Part shown: positions 54,442 to 62,872 of the stretch, piece after piece
Layout of the letters: each line of letters starts with the position of its first letter
How positions within the stretch are numbered: the stretch's first letter is position 1
Assembly: GCF_008360935.1 (NCBI RefSeq)
Contig: NZ_SRXO01000011.1
Coordinates: forward strand, 62,001 to 126,000
DNA from: Siccirubricoccus phaeus
GTDB lineage: Bacteria > Pseudomonadota > Alphaproteobacteria > Acetobacterales > Acetobacteraceae
DNA length: 64,000 nt
Reading direction: 5' to 3'
Made by a program: the position numbers and the translations under genes
The notes under the pieces: generated by a model
Databases searched by the model: none
Seen by the model: only the letters and a program-made list of their open reading frames with translations
Told to the model about the DNA's origin: nothing

Positions 54442-56493
54442 ATGCCCATCCCGAAGCGCGCCCTGCGCGGCGCCGCCCTGCTTGCTGCCCTGCCCGGCCT
54501 TGCCCTGGCCCAGACCACCCTGCCCACCATCGAGGTGGAGGGCCAGGCCGCCGGGTCGCTGACCGCCCCCTCCGTCGAGGCCCAGCGCCGCGCCCTGGAA
54601 CAGACGCCGGCCGCCGCCCGCTTCATCGAGAGCGAGCAATTCCGCAACCGCTACGCCTTCACCCTGCGCGACGTGCTGGCCGATACCCCCGGCGTCTTCG
54701 TGCAGAGCCGCTACGGGCAGGAATTGCGGCTCTCGATCCGCGGTTCCGGCATCGCCCGCGGCTTCCATCTGCGCGGGGTGGAGGTGCTGCAGGACGGCAT
54801 CCCGGTGAACCTCGCCGATGGCAGCGGCGATTTCTACCAGATCGACCCGCTGGCCCTGCGTTCCGCCGCCGTCTACCCCGGCGGCAATGCGCTGCGCCAT
54901 GGCAGCTCCACGCTCGGCGGCGCGGTGGATTTCACCACCCCCACCGCCCATACCGCGGAGGCGCCCAACATCCTGCGGGCGGAGGGCGGCACCTTCGGCA
55001 CCTGGCGCCTCTCCGGCCAGGCCTCCCGCATCTTCGGCGATTGGGATGTGCTGGGCAGCGCCACGGTGGCGCATCAGGATGGCTGGCGGCAGCATAGCCG
55101 CAGCCAGTACGAGCAATTCAACGCCAATCTCGGCTACCGCATCAGCGACAATGTCGAGACCCGCTTCTATGCCGGGGCCTATATCGTCCGGCAGCAATTG
55201 CCCGGCTCGCTCAGCCTCTCGGATGCGCTGAACCGCCCGCGCAGCGCCGCCGCCGCCGCGCTCTCCGGCAACCAGGCGCGCAATGTCTGGGCGGAGCGCT
55301 TCGCCAACCGCACCACGGTGCGGCTGGGGGCGGGGCAGTTCGACATCGACACCTGGCTGACCCACAAGAGCCTCTACCACCCGATCTTCCAGGTGATCGA
55401 CCAGGACGGGCTGAATTGGGGCGTAGCGCCGCGCTTCAGCACCAGCTTCCAGATCGGCGGGCTGCGCAATGAGCTGGTGGTGGGGGCGCGCTACTTCGCC
55501 GGCACCAATGACGCGCTGCAATATGTGAACAACCGCGGCTCCCGCGGCGCGCTGGTGGCGAAGGGGGTGCAGAACGCGGAAAACTACGAGATCTATGCCG
55601 AGAACCGGCTCTGGGTCCTGCCCAGCCTCGCCGTGGTCGCCGGCGCCAAGGCGCTGCATGACGACCGCAGCTTCGAGAACCGGCTGACCGGGCAGAGCTA
55701 CAGCCGGACCTATGAGGGGCTGAACCCCCGCCTCGGCCTGCTCTTCGTGCCGCGGCCGGAGCTGCAATTCTTCGCCAATGTCACGCGCAGCCAGGACGTG
55801 CCGGATTTCTCCGACCAATTGCAGACGGTGGGCGGCGCGCCCTTCTGGGTGCCGCTGCAATCCCAGCGCGCCTGGACGGTGGAACTCGGCACCCGCGGCC
55901 GCTTCGAGCGCGGCGGCTGGGATCTGACGCTGTTCCGCAGCGTGATCCGCGGCCAGCTGCTGCAATTCACCACCGATCCCTCCATCCCGGCTAGCACCTT
56001 CAATGCCGGCACCACGGTGAACCAGGGCGTGGAATTCGCGGCGCATTACGACCTGGTGCGGGGCGTGCTGGCGGAGGGGGACCGGCTGACCCTCGGCCAG
56101 GTCTGGACCTGGAACGATTTCCGCTTCCGCGGCGACCGCCAGTATGGCGACAACCGCATCGCCGGCCTGCCGCAGCATGTGCTGCGCACCTCGCTCAGCT
56201 ATGCGCGGCCGGAGGGCTGGATCACCCCGATCCTCGACTGGGTGCCGGAGGGCGCCTGGGCGGATTACGCCAATACGCTGCGGGGCAATGCCTATATGAA
56301 ATTGGGGCTGGAGGCGGGGCTGAATATCGGCCGGGGCATCACCCTGTTCCTCGACGCCCGCAACCTGACCAACAAGCGCTACGTCAGCGATGTCGCCACC
56401 CTGGCCAATGCCAGCGCGCCAGGGGCGAATACCGCCGTGTTCTACCCGGGCGAGGGGCGAAGCGTGTTCGTCGGAACGCGGATCGCCTTCTGA
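54442..56493 (+). CDS. TonB-dependent outer-membrane receptor
   Basis: The 683-residue receptor has a signal peptide (ends ALAQ near 24), a TonB-box-like TLPTIEVEG segment, the plug domain (LRDVLADTPGVFVQSRYGQE, then GVEVLQDGIPVNLADGSG and YPGGNALRHGSSTLGGAVDF) and a 22-strand barrel ending in phenylalanine. It resembles iron-siderophore or copper receptors. The substrate is unknown; adjacency of DUF2946 hints at a metal. Confidence 0.92.
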   Translation: MPIPKRALRGAALLAALPGLALAQTTLPTIEVEGQAAGSLTAPSVEAQRRALEQTPAAARFIESEQFRNRYAFTLRDVLADTPGVFVQSRYGQELRLSIRGSGIARGFHLRGVEVLQDGIPVNLADGSGDFYQIDPLALRSAAVYPGGNALRHGSSTLGGAVDFTTPTAHTAEAPNILRAEGGTFGTWRLSGQASRIFGDWDVLGSATVAHQDGWRQHSRSQYEQFNANLGYRISDNVETRFYAGAYIVRQQLPGSLSLSDALNRPRSAAAAALSGNQARNVWAERFANRTTVRLGAGQFDIDTWLTHKSLYHPIFQVIDQDGLNWGVAPRFSTSFQIGGLRNELVVGARYFAGTNDALQYVNNRGSRGALVAKGVQNAENYEIYAENRLWVLPSLAVVAGAKALHDDRSFENRLTGQSYSRTYEGLNPRLGLLFVPRPELQFFANVTRSQDVPDFSDQLQTVGGAPFWVPLQSQRAWTVELGTRGRFERGGWDLTLFRSVIRGQLLQFTTDPSIPASTFNAGTTVNQGVEFAAHYDLVRGVLAEGDRLTLGQVWTWNDFRFRGDRQYGDNRIAGLPQHVLRTSLSYARPEGWITPILDWVPEGAWADYANTLRGNAYMKLGLEAGLNIGRGITLFLDARNLTNKRYVSDVATLANASAPGANTAVFYPGEGRSVFVGTRIAF

Positions 56494-56559
56494 TCCGCGG
56501 ACGCCTGCCGGTTCGGCTCCTCGCCCATCGGCGGCGCTTCGTCCGGCGCTGCCGGGTAT

Positions 56560-56652
56560 CCTGCCGCGGCTTTGCCGCGGCAGGCTGCGCGAGGCGCCGA
56601 TCGCCCAGCGATTCCGGGGCCCCCATGAAGGCGCGCCAGCGCCTTCATGGGG
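56560..56652 (-). repeat. Two-hairpin intergenic repeat, inverted copy
   Basis: Hairpin 2 (56560-56584) pairs CCTGCCGCGGC with its complement around TTT. Hairpin 1 (56621-56652) pairs CCCCATGAAGGCGC with its complement around GCCA. Arm lengths, 11 and 14 bp, equal those at 14285-14420. It separates the convergent TonB receptor and proline-rich protein genes and may terminate both. Confidence 0.65.
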
Positions 56653-56657
56653 AAAGA

Positions 56658-57062
56658 TCAAAAGGGGAAGCGGAAGGTGGCGCCGGGAGAGGGCAGGCGA
56701 AAGCCAGGGGCGGTGCGGCGGGCCGGCGCCGGATCGGCGCTGCCGAAGGTCTCGCCCTGGTTGGGTTCCGGCGGGGTCGGTACGCCGAGATCAACGCTGG
56801 ACCGCGGCGCCGCATCCACCGATGGCGGGGAGATGCCGGTATTCGGCATCGGCGCCGGCGTCCGCCCGGATCGGGCGGAGGAGGTCACCGGGACGTCGAT
56901 CGGCGGCACCGCGGCCGGGGCCGGGGGCGGGTTGACCGCCGGGGCCGGGGTTCGGGCCGGGGCAGGACGCGCCGGCCGGCGGCGCGGCCGGCTCTCCGCC
57001 GCCGCCGGCAACGGCGCGAGCAGGGCCAGCACCAGGCTCCGGCGGCCAAACCTTGCGATCAT
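56658..57062 (-). CDS. Proline-rich exported protein of unknown function
   Basis: The 134-residue protein has a signal peptide (FGRRSLVLALLAPLPAAAES), a long proline/alanine/arginine-rich stretch and a C-terminal PSPGATFRFPF. There is no recognised domain. It might be periplasmic or surface-bound. Amino acid bias makes the call less sure, but the signal peptide and position before panE support it. Confidence 0.55.
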   Translation of the reverse strand: MIARFGRRSLVLALLAPLPAAAESRPRRRPARPAPARTPAPAVNPPPAPAAVPPIDVPVTSSARSGRTPAPMPNTGISPPSVDAAPRSSVDLGVPTPPEPNQGETFGSADPAPARRTAPGFRLPSPGATFRFPF

Positions 57063-57092
57063 GCACCCATGACGCGGCAGCCGCCTCCCGGT

Positions 57093-58061
57093 TCATCCCG
57101 TTTCCGCGGTCAGCAGACGGACCAGCCCGTGCACCCCGGCCAGCACCGGCACGGGCTGCCCGAGATGCGCCGCCAGCTCCACCAGGCAGCCCAGCACCGG
57201 GCCCAGCTCCAGCCGCCGCCCCGCCTCCAGATCCTGCAGCATGGAAGTGCGGAAGGCACCCAGCCGGCGAGTGACAATCAGGCGATCCTCGATGGACTGG
57301 CCGATGGGCAGGCCGATGCGGTCGCCGAGCGCGGCCATCTCCGCCATCATCGCCCGTACCAGGCCGGCGACGCCCGGGTCTTCCAGCATCGCCCGCATAT
57401 CGGCGCGGCAGAGGGCGCTGAGCGGGTTCATGTTGGAATTGCCCCAGAGCTTCAACCAGATCTCCCGGCGGATATCGGTGGCGGCTTCGGCCGGGATGCC
57501 GCCCCGGCGGAGCAGGGCGACGAGGGCGGCCAGCGCGTCCGGGTTGCGGCCGGAGGGGTCGCCGAACAGCATGCGGTCCTGCTGCACCAGCCGGATGGTG
57601 CCGGGCGCTTCCACCTTGCTGCCGACATGGGCGACGCCGCCGAGCACCCGCTCGGCCGGCAGGGCGGCGGCCAGCGCCCCGCCGGGGTCGATGCTTTGCA
57701 GGGTCAGCCCTTCGGCCGGGCCGCCGAAGCCTTGCAGGAACCACCAGGGCAGGCCGTTCTGCGCCGTGGCGACCAGGGTGCGCCGGCCGAGCAGGCGCTG
57801 GATCAGCGGCAGGGCGGCGGGAAGGTCCTGGCTTTTCAGCCCGAGCAGGAGGATGTCGGCGCCGGCGAGGGCGGCGGGGTCGTCCGAGGCGGGGAGGCGG
57901 AAGCGTTCCTCGGCGGTGCCGTGGCGGAAGGTGAGGCCGTTCTGTTGCAGCGCCGCCAGGCTGGCGCCGCGGGCGAGGATGGCAAGGTCGGCGCCGGCCC
58001 GGGCCAGCCCCGCCGCCAGCCAGCCGCCCACCGCACCGGCGCCGAGCAGGGTGATGCGCAT
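57093..58061 (-). CDS. panE: 2-dehydropantoate 2-reductase (ketopantoate reductase)
   Basis: PanE reduces ketopantoate to pantoate with NADPH in pantothenate synthesis. The 322-residue protein has the N-terminal GAGAVGGWLA loop (8-17), LLGLKSQDLPAAL, and the C-terminal helical domain with EIWLKLWGNSNMNPLSAL, which holds the conserved Lys and Asn. It directly follows the HEPN gene. It might be a paralogue acting on another ketoacid. Confidence 0.88.
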   Translation of the reverse strand: MRITLLGAGAVGGWLAAGLARAGADLAILARGASLAALQQNGLTFRHGTAEERFRLPASDDPAALAGADILLLGLKSQDLPAALPLIQRLLGRRTLVATAQNGLPWWFLQGFGGPAEGLTLQSIDPGGALAAALPAERVLGGVAHVGSKVEAPGTIRLVQQDRMLFGDPSGRNPDALAALVALLRRGGIPAEAATDIRREIWLKLWGNSNMNPLSALCRADMRAMLEDPGVAGLVRAMMAEMAALGDRIGLPIGQSIEDRLIVTRRLGAFRTSMLQDLEAGRRLELGPVLGCLVELAAHLGQPVPVLAGVHGLVRLLTAETG

Positions 58062-58457
58062 TCAGGGCGTCTCCTCGGCCAGCAGGGCGGCGATGGCGGC
58101 GACGAAGCGATGGGCGGTGGCAAGGGCGGCGGCCGCCGGCTCCATCGCCAGGAAGATCGCGGGGTCAGCCTCGTAATCGGCCACCACCTTCATCTCATAG
58201 GCGGCGGACAGGAAGCGGGCGAAGCCCGGGTCGAGCCGGCTTTCCTCCCGCGCCAGCCGGGCGAATTCGGCGCGTACGCCGCGATGCGTCTTCACTACCC
58301 GGCCGGACCGAACGTAGATGAACGCCATGGCAGCATTGAAGACGGCGAGATAGGCGGCCCGCCCCACGGCATTCGGCAAGGCGGCGGCCTGCATCGCCTC
58401 GCCCTCCGTCAGCAGGTTCCGCGCCTTGGCCAGCAGGGCCGCGACCTCGGCGGTCAC
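58062..58457 (-). CDS. HEPN-domain toxin-like protein
   Basis: The 131-residue helical protein fits HepT-like HEPN proteins: LAKARNLLTEGEAMQAAAL, then RAAYLAVFNAAMAFIYVRSG and THRGVRAEFARLARE. An R53-x4-H58 arrangement is present. HepT RNases are held inactive by AMPylation from a partner MNT enzyme, which is encoded just upstream here. The GTG start overlaps the MNT stop by four bases (GTGA). Confidence 0.8.
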   Translation of the reverse strand: MTAEVAALLAKARNLLTEGEAMQAAALPNAVGRAAYLAVFNAAMAFIYVRSGRVVKTHRGVRAEFARLAREESRLDPGFARFLSAAYEMKVVADYEADPAIFLAMEPAAAALATAHRFVAAIAALLAEETP

Positions 58458-58774
58458 AGCGGAAGCCCCTCCCGCCGGATTTCCCGCATCAGCAGGGAAG
58501 TGCCGTTCTCCCAGGCCTCGGCGGGGAAGGGCTTGGCGGAGACCATCTCCCCGGTGTCGGCGGCGATGTCGGTGACGATGGGGGCCAGCCGCCCCAGCTC
58601 CTCCCACAGCGGGCCGGGCCGGTCCAGGAACACCGCCACGTCGTAATCCGAGTCCGCATGCGCATCCCCGCGGGCGCGGGAGCCGAACAGGACCACGCGC
58701 TTCAGCCGCGAGCCGTATTCCGCTTCCAGCGCCGCGCGCAGCCGGCGCAGCACGGGGTCCTCCTGGGGAGACAT
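58454..58774 (-). CDS. MNT-family nucleotidyltransferase (MntA-like antitoxin)
   Basis: The 106-residue protein has the minimal nucleotidyltransferase motif LFGSRARGDAHADSDYDVAV with G31/S32 and aspartates D43 and D45. MntA-type enzymes neutralise HEPN toxins by AMPylation. The gene order, antitoxin before toxin with GTGA overlap, fits the MNT-HEPN type VII system. A plain DNA-polymerase-beta-like NTase is the broader class. Confidence 0.88.
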   Translation of the reverse strand: MSPQEDPVLRRLRAALEAEYGSRLKRVVLFGSRARGDAHADSDYDVAVFLDRPGPLWEELGRLAPIVTDIAADTGEMVSAKPFPAEAWENGTSLLMREIRREGLPL

Positions 58775-58790
58775 GGCCCCACTATAGCAG

Positions 58791-59753
58791 CTATTCCGCC
58801 GTGATCCCCGCCCCGGCGATGATGCGGCGATAGACCTCGCCCTCCCGCGCGATCCGGTCCGCCATCGCCTGGGGCGGCCCGCCCAGCCTCGCCATGCCGA
58901 GGCGCATCATGGCGGCACGCGTATCCTCCGCCGCCAGCGCTTCCCCCACCGCCGCGTTCAGCGCCGCCACCGCCGCCGCCGGCGTCCCCGCCGGCGCGCC
59001 GAGGCCGATCCAGGAGGTGAGGTCGAGATCGGGGAAGCCGGCCTCCGCCACCGTCGGCACCTCCGGCAGCAGCGGCGTGCGGGCGGTGCCGCTCGTCATC
59101 AGCGCCACGGCGCGGCCGGCGGCGACGTGCTGCGCCACATTGGGCACCGCCTCGAACATCAGATCCACATGGCCGGCGAGCAGGTCGTTCATCGCCGGCG
59201 CGCCGCCGCGATAGGGCACATGGGTCAGCGCCACCCCCGCCAGGGTGGTGAAATAGGTGCCCATCAGATGCGGCAGGCTGCCGGCGCCGGCCGAAGCATA
59301 GGAAAGCTCGCCCGGCCGCTTCTTCGCCTCGGCCAGCAGCCCCGGCACGTCGCGGAAGGCGCTGCCCGCCTTCGCCGTCAGCACCATCGGCGTGGCGCTG
59401 ATGGCGGCGATGGGCGCGAAGCTCGTCGCCGGGTCATAGCCCGGGTTGCGGTAGAGATGCGGCGAGACGACCCAGGCGGTGGTCGGGCTGTAGAGCAGCG
59501 TATGCCCGTCCGGTGCCGCACGCGCCACATGCTGCGCGCCGAGCGTCGCTGCCGCGCCCGGGCGATAATCGAAAACGAAGGGCTGGCCGAGCAGGCGCTG
59601 CAGGTGCAGCGCGATGCCCCGTCCGAAGCCATCGGTGAAGCCGCCGGGCGAGAAGGGGTTGACGATCGTCACCGGGCGTTCCGGCAGCCAGCCTGCGGCG
59701 CGCGCGGCAACGGGCGCCAGCGCGGCGGCGGCCAGCAGATGGCGTCGCAGCAT
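58791..59753 (-). CDS. Tripartite tricarboxylate transporter (Bug) substrate-binding protein
   Basis: The 320-residue periplasmic protein has a signal (HLLAAAALAPVAARAAG) and Bug signatures: PVTIVNPFSPGGFTDGFGRG, FDYRPGAAATLGAQ, PDGHTLLYSP and VPYRGGAPAMNDLLAGHVDL. No membrane subunits are adjacent. It is divergent from a flavin monooxygenase, and the two may serve the same aromatic or carboxylate substrate, which is inference. ATG 59753 follows AGGAAG. Confidence 0.9.
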   Translation of the reverse strand: MLRRHLLAAAALAPVAARAAGWLPERPVTIVNPFSPGGFTDGFGRGIALHLQRLLGQPFVFDYRPGAAATLGAQHVARAAPDGHTLLYSPTTAWVVSPHLYRNPGYDPATSFAPIAAISATPMVLTAKAGSAFRDVPGLLAEAKKRPGELSYASAGAGSLPHLMGTYFTTLAGVALTHVPYRGGAPAMNDLLAGHVDLMFEAVPNVAQHVAAGRAVALMTSGTARTPLLPEVPTVAEAGFPDLDLTSWIGLGAPAGTPAAAVAALNAAVGEALAAEDTRAAMMRLGMARLGGPPQAMADRIAREGEVYRRIIAGAGITAE

Positions 59754-59830
59754 GGATGTTCTTCCTCCCTGGGGTCTTGCCGCCATCCTAGGGGCAGCGG
59801 ATCATCACCGGAAAGCCCGGGGGACAGCGG

Positions 59831-61462
59831 ATGCGAAGCGTGCCGGTGGTGATCGCGGGGGGTGGGCCGGTGGGCATGACGCTGGCGCGCATTCTCGCCC
59901 GGCTCGGCATCCGCTGCCTGCTGGCGGAGCGCAACCCGACCACCACGCGCCATCCGAAGATGGACATCACCAATAGCCGCTCCATGGAAATCTTCGCCCG
60001 CTTCGGCCTGGCGGAGGCGCTGCGGGCGGTGGCGGTGCCGGCCGCGAATAATTTCGACGTCTCCTGGATCACCACCATGGCGGGGCATGAGCTGCACCGC
60101 TTCCGCTACCCGAGCGTGGAGGAGTGGCGCGCGCGGCAGCGCGAGCGGAATGACGGGACCATGCCGCGGGAGGCGCCGATGCGCGTCTCCCAGGTGGAGA
60201 TCGAGCCGGTGCTGCAGCACGCGCTGCTGGGCGAGGCGCTGGTGGAAGCGCACTGGGGCCTGGCCTTCGAAAGCTTCGCCGCGGATGCGGAGGGCGTGAC
60301 CGTCACGCTGCGGGACAGCGCGACGGGGGCGGTGGAGCTGGTGCGTTGCGCCTTCCTCGCCGGCTGCGATGGCGGGGGCAGCCAGGTGCGCAAGCAGCTC
60401 GGCATTCCGCTGGAGGGTCAGGCGCGGGTGATGCCGCGCTTCATGACGCATTTCCGCTCCGACGACCGCGCGCTGCTGCAGCGCTTCGGCGTGGCCTGGC
60501 ACTATCAGGGCCCCTACGGCACGCTGATCGCGCAGAACGACGTGGATGTCTGGACGCTGCAAAGCCGCTTCCCGCCCGGCGTCGAGGATCCCGGCGAGGT
60601 GGACCCGCAGGCGCTGCTGCGCGCCTTCGCGGGGCGGGATTTCGCCTATGAGATCCTGGTCGCCAATCACTGGCACCCGCATCTGCTGGTGGCGGAATCC
60701 TATGGCGGAGGCCGCGTCTTCCTGGCGGGGGATGCGGCGCATCAATACATCCCGACCGGCGGCTACGGCATGAATACCGGCATCGGCGACGCCATGGATC
60801 TCGGCTGGAAGCTGGCGGCGCGGCTGCACGGCTTCGGCGGCCCGGCGCTGCTGCCGAGCTATGAGGCCGAGCGGCTGCCGATCGGGCGGCGCAACCGCGA
60901 TGCGTCGGGGCAGCATACCACGGTGCGCGCCGAGATCGGCGCGGTCTATGCGGAATACGGCGCGGCGCTGCTGGCCGAAGGTGCGGCGGGGGAGGCGGCG
61001 CGGGCGGCGGCGGGGGCGCGCATTGCGGCGCTGGGCAATGCGGAGAACGAATGCTGGGGGATCGAGCATGGCTATGCCTATCGCGACTCGCCGGTGATCG
61101 CAGCGGAGCCGGGCGCCGTGCTGCCGGACGACCCGCTGCGCTACGAACCCGTGACGACACCGGGCGTGCGGCTGCCGAGCCTGTTCCTCGAGGATGGGCG
61201 GGCGGTTTATGACCTGCTCGGGCCGTGGTTCACGCTGCTGGCGGTGGGCGTGGCGCCGAGCGGCGCGCTGTTGACGGCGGCGGCGGCGCGGCGCGTGCCC
61301 TTGGCAGTGCTGGCGACCACGGATCCGGTGGCGCGGCGCGTCTATGGGGACGGGCTGTTCCTGGTGCGGCCGGACCAGCACATCGCCTGGCGCGGCCGGG
61401 CGCTGGAGGATGGGCGGGAGGCCGCGGCGGTGATCGGGCGGGCGCTGGGCTGGGCGAATTGA
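59831..61462 (+). CDS. FAD-dependent class A monooxygenase
   Basis: The 543-residue flavoprotein hydroxylates an aromatic or similar substrate. It has VVIAGGGPVGMTLARILARL (6-25) as the FAD loop, the CDGGGSQVR motif and the GDAAHQYIPTGGYGMNTGIG motif, as in PheA/TfdB-type phenol hydroxylases and related enzymes. A C-terminal thioredoxin-like domain is present but its cysteines are absent. The substrate is unknown. Confidence 0.9.
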   Translation: MRSVPVVIAGGGPVGMTLARILARLGIRCLLAERNPTTTRHPKMDITNSRSMEIFARFGLAEALRAVAVPAANNFDVSWITTMAGHELHRFRYPSVEEWRARQRERNDGTMPREAPMRVSQVEIEPVLQHALLGEALVEAHWGLAFESFAADAEGVTVTLRDSATGAVELVRCAFLAGCDGGGSQVRKQLGIPLEGQARVMPRFMTHFRSDDRALLQRFGVAWHYQGPYGTLIAQNDVDVWTLQSRFPPGVEDPGEVDPQALLRAFAGRDFAYEILVANHWHPHLLVAESYGGGRVFLAGDAAHQYIPTGGYGMNTGIGDAMDLGWKLAARLHGFGGPALLPSYEAERLPIGRRNRDASGQHTTVRAEIGAVYAEYGAALLAEGAAGEAARAAAGARIAALGNAENECWGIEHGYAYRDSPVIAAEPGAVLPDDPLRYEPVTTPGVRLPSLFLEDGRAVYDLLGPWFTLLAVGVAPSGALLTAAAARRVPLAVLATTDPVARRVYGDGLFLVRPDQHIAWRGRALEDGREAAAVIGRALGWAN

Positions 61463-61626
61463 TGCCGACCGCCCCGATTGCCGGCGCGTTCAGGCGGTTC
61501 CTCGTCGCTGCCGGCGCAGCCCTGGTCCGGGCAGCGAACCGGCCCGCCGGGATGAGGCAGTTCCGCAGCGCGCCCGCCCGGCGCGCCGGGCTTGGCGGCA
61601 CCGCACGACAAGGCCGCAGGCGATGC

Positions 61627-61848
61627 TCAGGCGCGAATGACGGCCAGCACCTGCTCCTCCTCCACCGCCTCGCCTTCCGCCACATGCAGTGCCGCCAGCA
61701 TGCCGGCCTTCGGCGCCGCCACCGGAATCTCCATCTTCATCGATTCCAGGATCAGCAGCGTCTCCTCCGCCTCCACCGCCTCTCCGGGCTGCTTCACGAT
61801 CTTCCAGACGGAGCCGGCGATCTCTGATTTCACGCGGATCTCGGGCAT
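61627..61848 (-). CDS. Free-standing biotin/lipoyl carrier domain protein
   Basis: The 73-residue protein is a complete biotinyl domain with the ESMKMEIP attachment motif (biotin on the lysine, about K38) and the mirrored AALHVAEGEAVEEEQVLAVI half. No carboxylase or ligase genes are adjacent. It might serve as a carrier for an acyl-CoA carboxylase encoded elsewhere. GGGGAAG precedes the ATG. Confidence 0.88.
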   Translation of the reverse strand: MPEIRVKSEIAGSVWKIVKQPGEAVEAEETLLILESMKMEIPVAAPKAGMLAALHVAEGEAVEEEQVLAVIRA

Positions 61849-61959
61849 GGCGCTTCCCCACTCTCTTGCCGGCATTGCAGACGGCAGCGGCCCCAGGGTC
61901 AACCCCGGCTGGACGCCAGGCCCCGCCGGTGCTGCCATGCCGGCACGGAGGAACCGCCC

Positions 61960-62763
61960 ATGACCGCGCAAGGCACCACCACCTTCAGCAACCCGGTGAA
62001 GGAGAAGATCGCCGCCGGCGGCGTCGCCCTCGGCCTTGGCGTGCGCATGTCCCGCTCGGCCGAGATCGCCCGCATCGCCCGCGCCACCGGCCACGACTTC
62101 CTGTTCATCGACGTGCAGCACAGCCTGTTCGGCCTGGAGACCATCGGCCATATCGCCCAGGCCGCCATCGCCCTCGGCATCGCCCCGCTTGCCCGCGTCC
62201 GCTGCGTCGGCGACCAGGATGTGCAGGCGCTGCTGGACAACGGCGTCACCGGCATCGTCTATCCGGATGTGAACACCGCGGAGGAAGCCCGCCAGGCCGT
62301 CGCCGCGGTGCGCTTCGGCCCGCTTGGCCGGCGCAGCGTCACCGGCGGCTATCCCTATTTCGACTTCCGCGGCGTCCCGCCGAAGGAGGCGCTGCCGGCC
62401 GTCGACGCCGCCACGCTCCTGGTCTGCATGATCGAGACGCCCGAAGGCGTCGCGAATGTGGAGGCGATCGCGGCGACGCCCGGCATCGACGTCATTCATA
62501 TCGGCATGAACGATCTGCTGACCAATATGGGCAAGCCCGGCCAGTATCAGGATCCGGAGCTGCAGGCGGCGGTGGACAAGGTGCTGGCCGCCTGCCGGGC
62601 GAACCGGATCGCCTTCGGCTGCGGCGGCAACCGCGACCCCAAGGCCCAGGCCGCCATCATCCGGCGCGGCGCGCAATTCCTGACGACCCAGACGGATATC
62701 GGCCTGCTCTCCGCTGGCGCCGGCGCCTGGACAAGCGGCATCCGCGAGGCGCTGGAAAGCTGA
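61960..62763 (+). CDS. HpcH/HpaI-family aldolase
   Basis: The 267-residue TIM-barrel class II aldolase makes or splits 2-keto-3-deoxy acids. It has GLGVRMSRSAEIARIARATG, FLFIDVQHSLFGLE, ARVRCVGDQDVQALLDNGVT, the metal glutamate in MIETPEGVANVEAI and the aspartate in IHIGMNDLLTNMG. The substrate is unknown. It is divergent from the biotin carrier gene. Confidence 0.9.
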   Translation: MTAQGTTTFSNPVKEKIAAGGVALGLGVRMSRSAEIARIARATGHDFLFIDVQHSLFGLETIGHIAQAAIALGIAPLARVRCVGDQDVQALLDNGVTGIVYPDVNTAEEARQAVAAVRFGPLGRRSVTGGYPYFDFRGVPPKEALPAVDAATLLVCMIETPEGVANVEAIAATPGIDVIHIGMNDLLTNMGKPGQYQDPELQAAVDKVLAACRANRIAFGCGGNRDPKAQAAIIRRGAQFLTTQTDIGLLSAGAGAWTSGIREALES

Positions 62764-62865
62764 TCCGGGGCGGGACGCGAGGGAAGCCTTCCTCCCGGCG
62801 GGAGGGGTGGCGGCACTGCCGCCAACGGGCGAGCCCCCCTGCCGGGGGCTTGGGGGCAGCGCCCC
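62764..62865 (+). repeat. GC-rich multi-hairpin repeat copy
   Basis: The copy begins at the aldolase stop and contains GAAGCCTTCCTCCCGGCGGG, GGCGGCACTGCCGCC and CCCCCTGCCGGGGGCTTGGG with a final GGGGCAGCGCCCC. It aligns with 28344-28447 and 43640-43716. Confidence 0.6.
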
Positions 62866-62872
62866 AGCCGCG

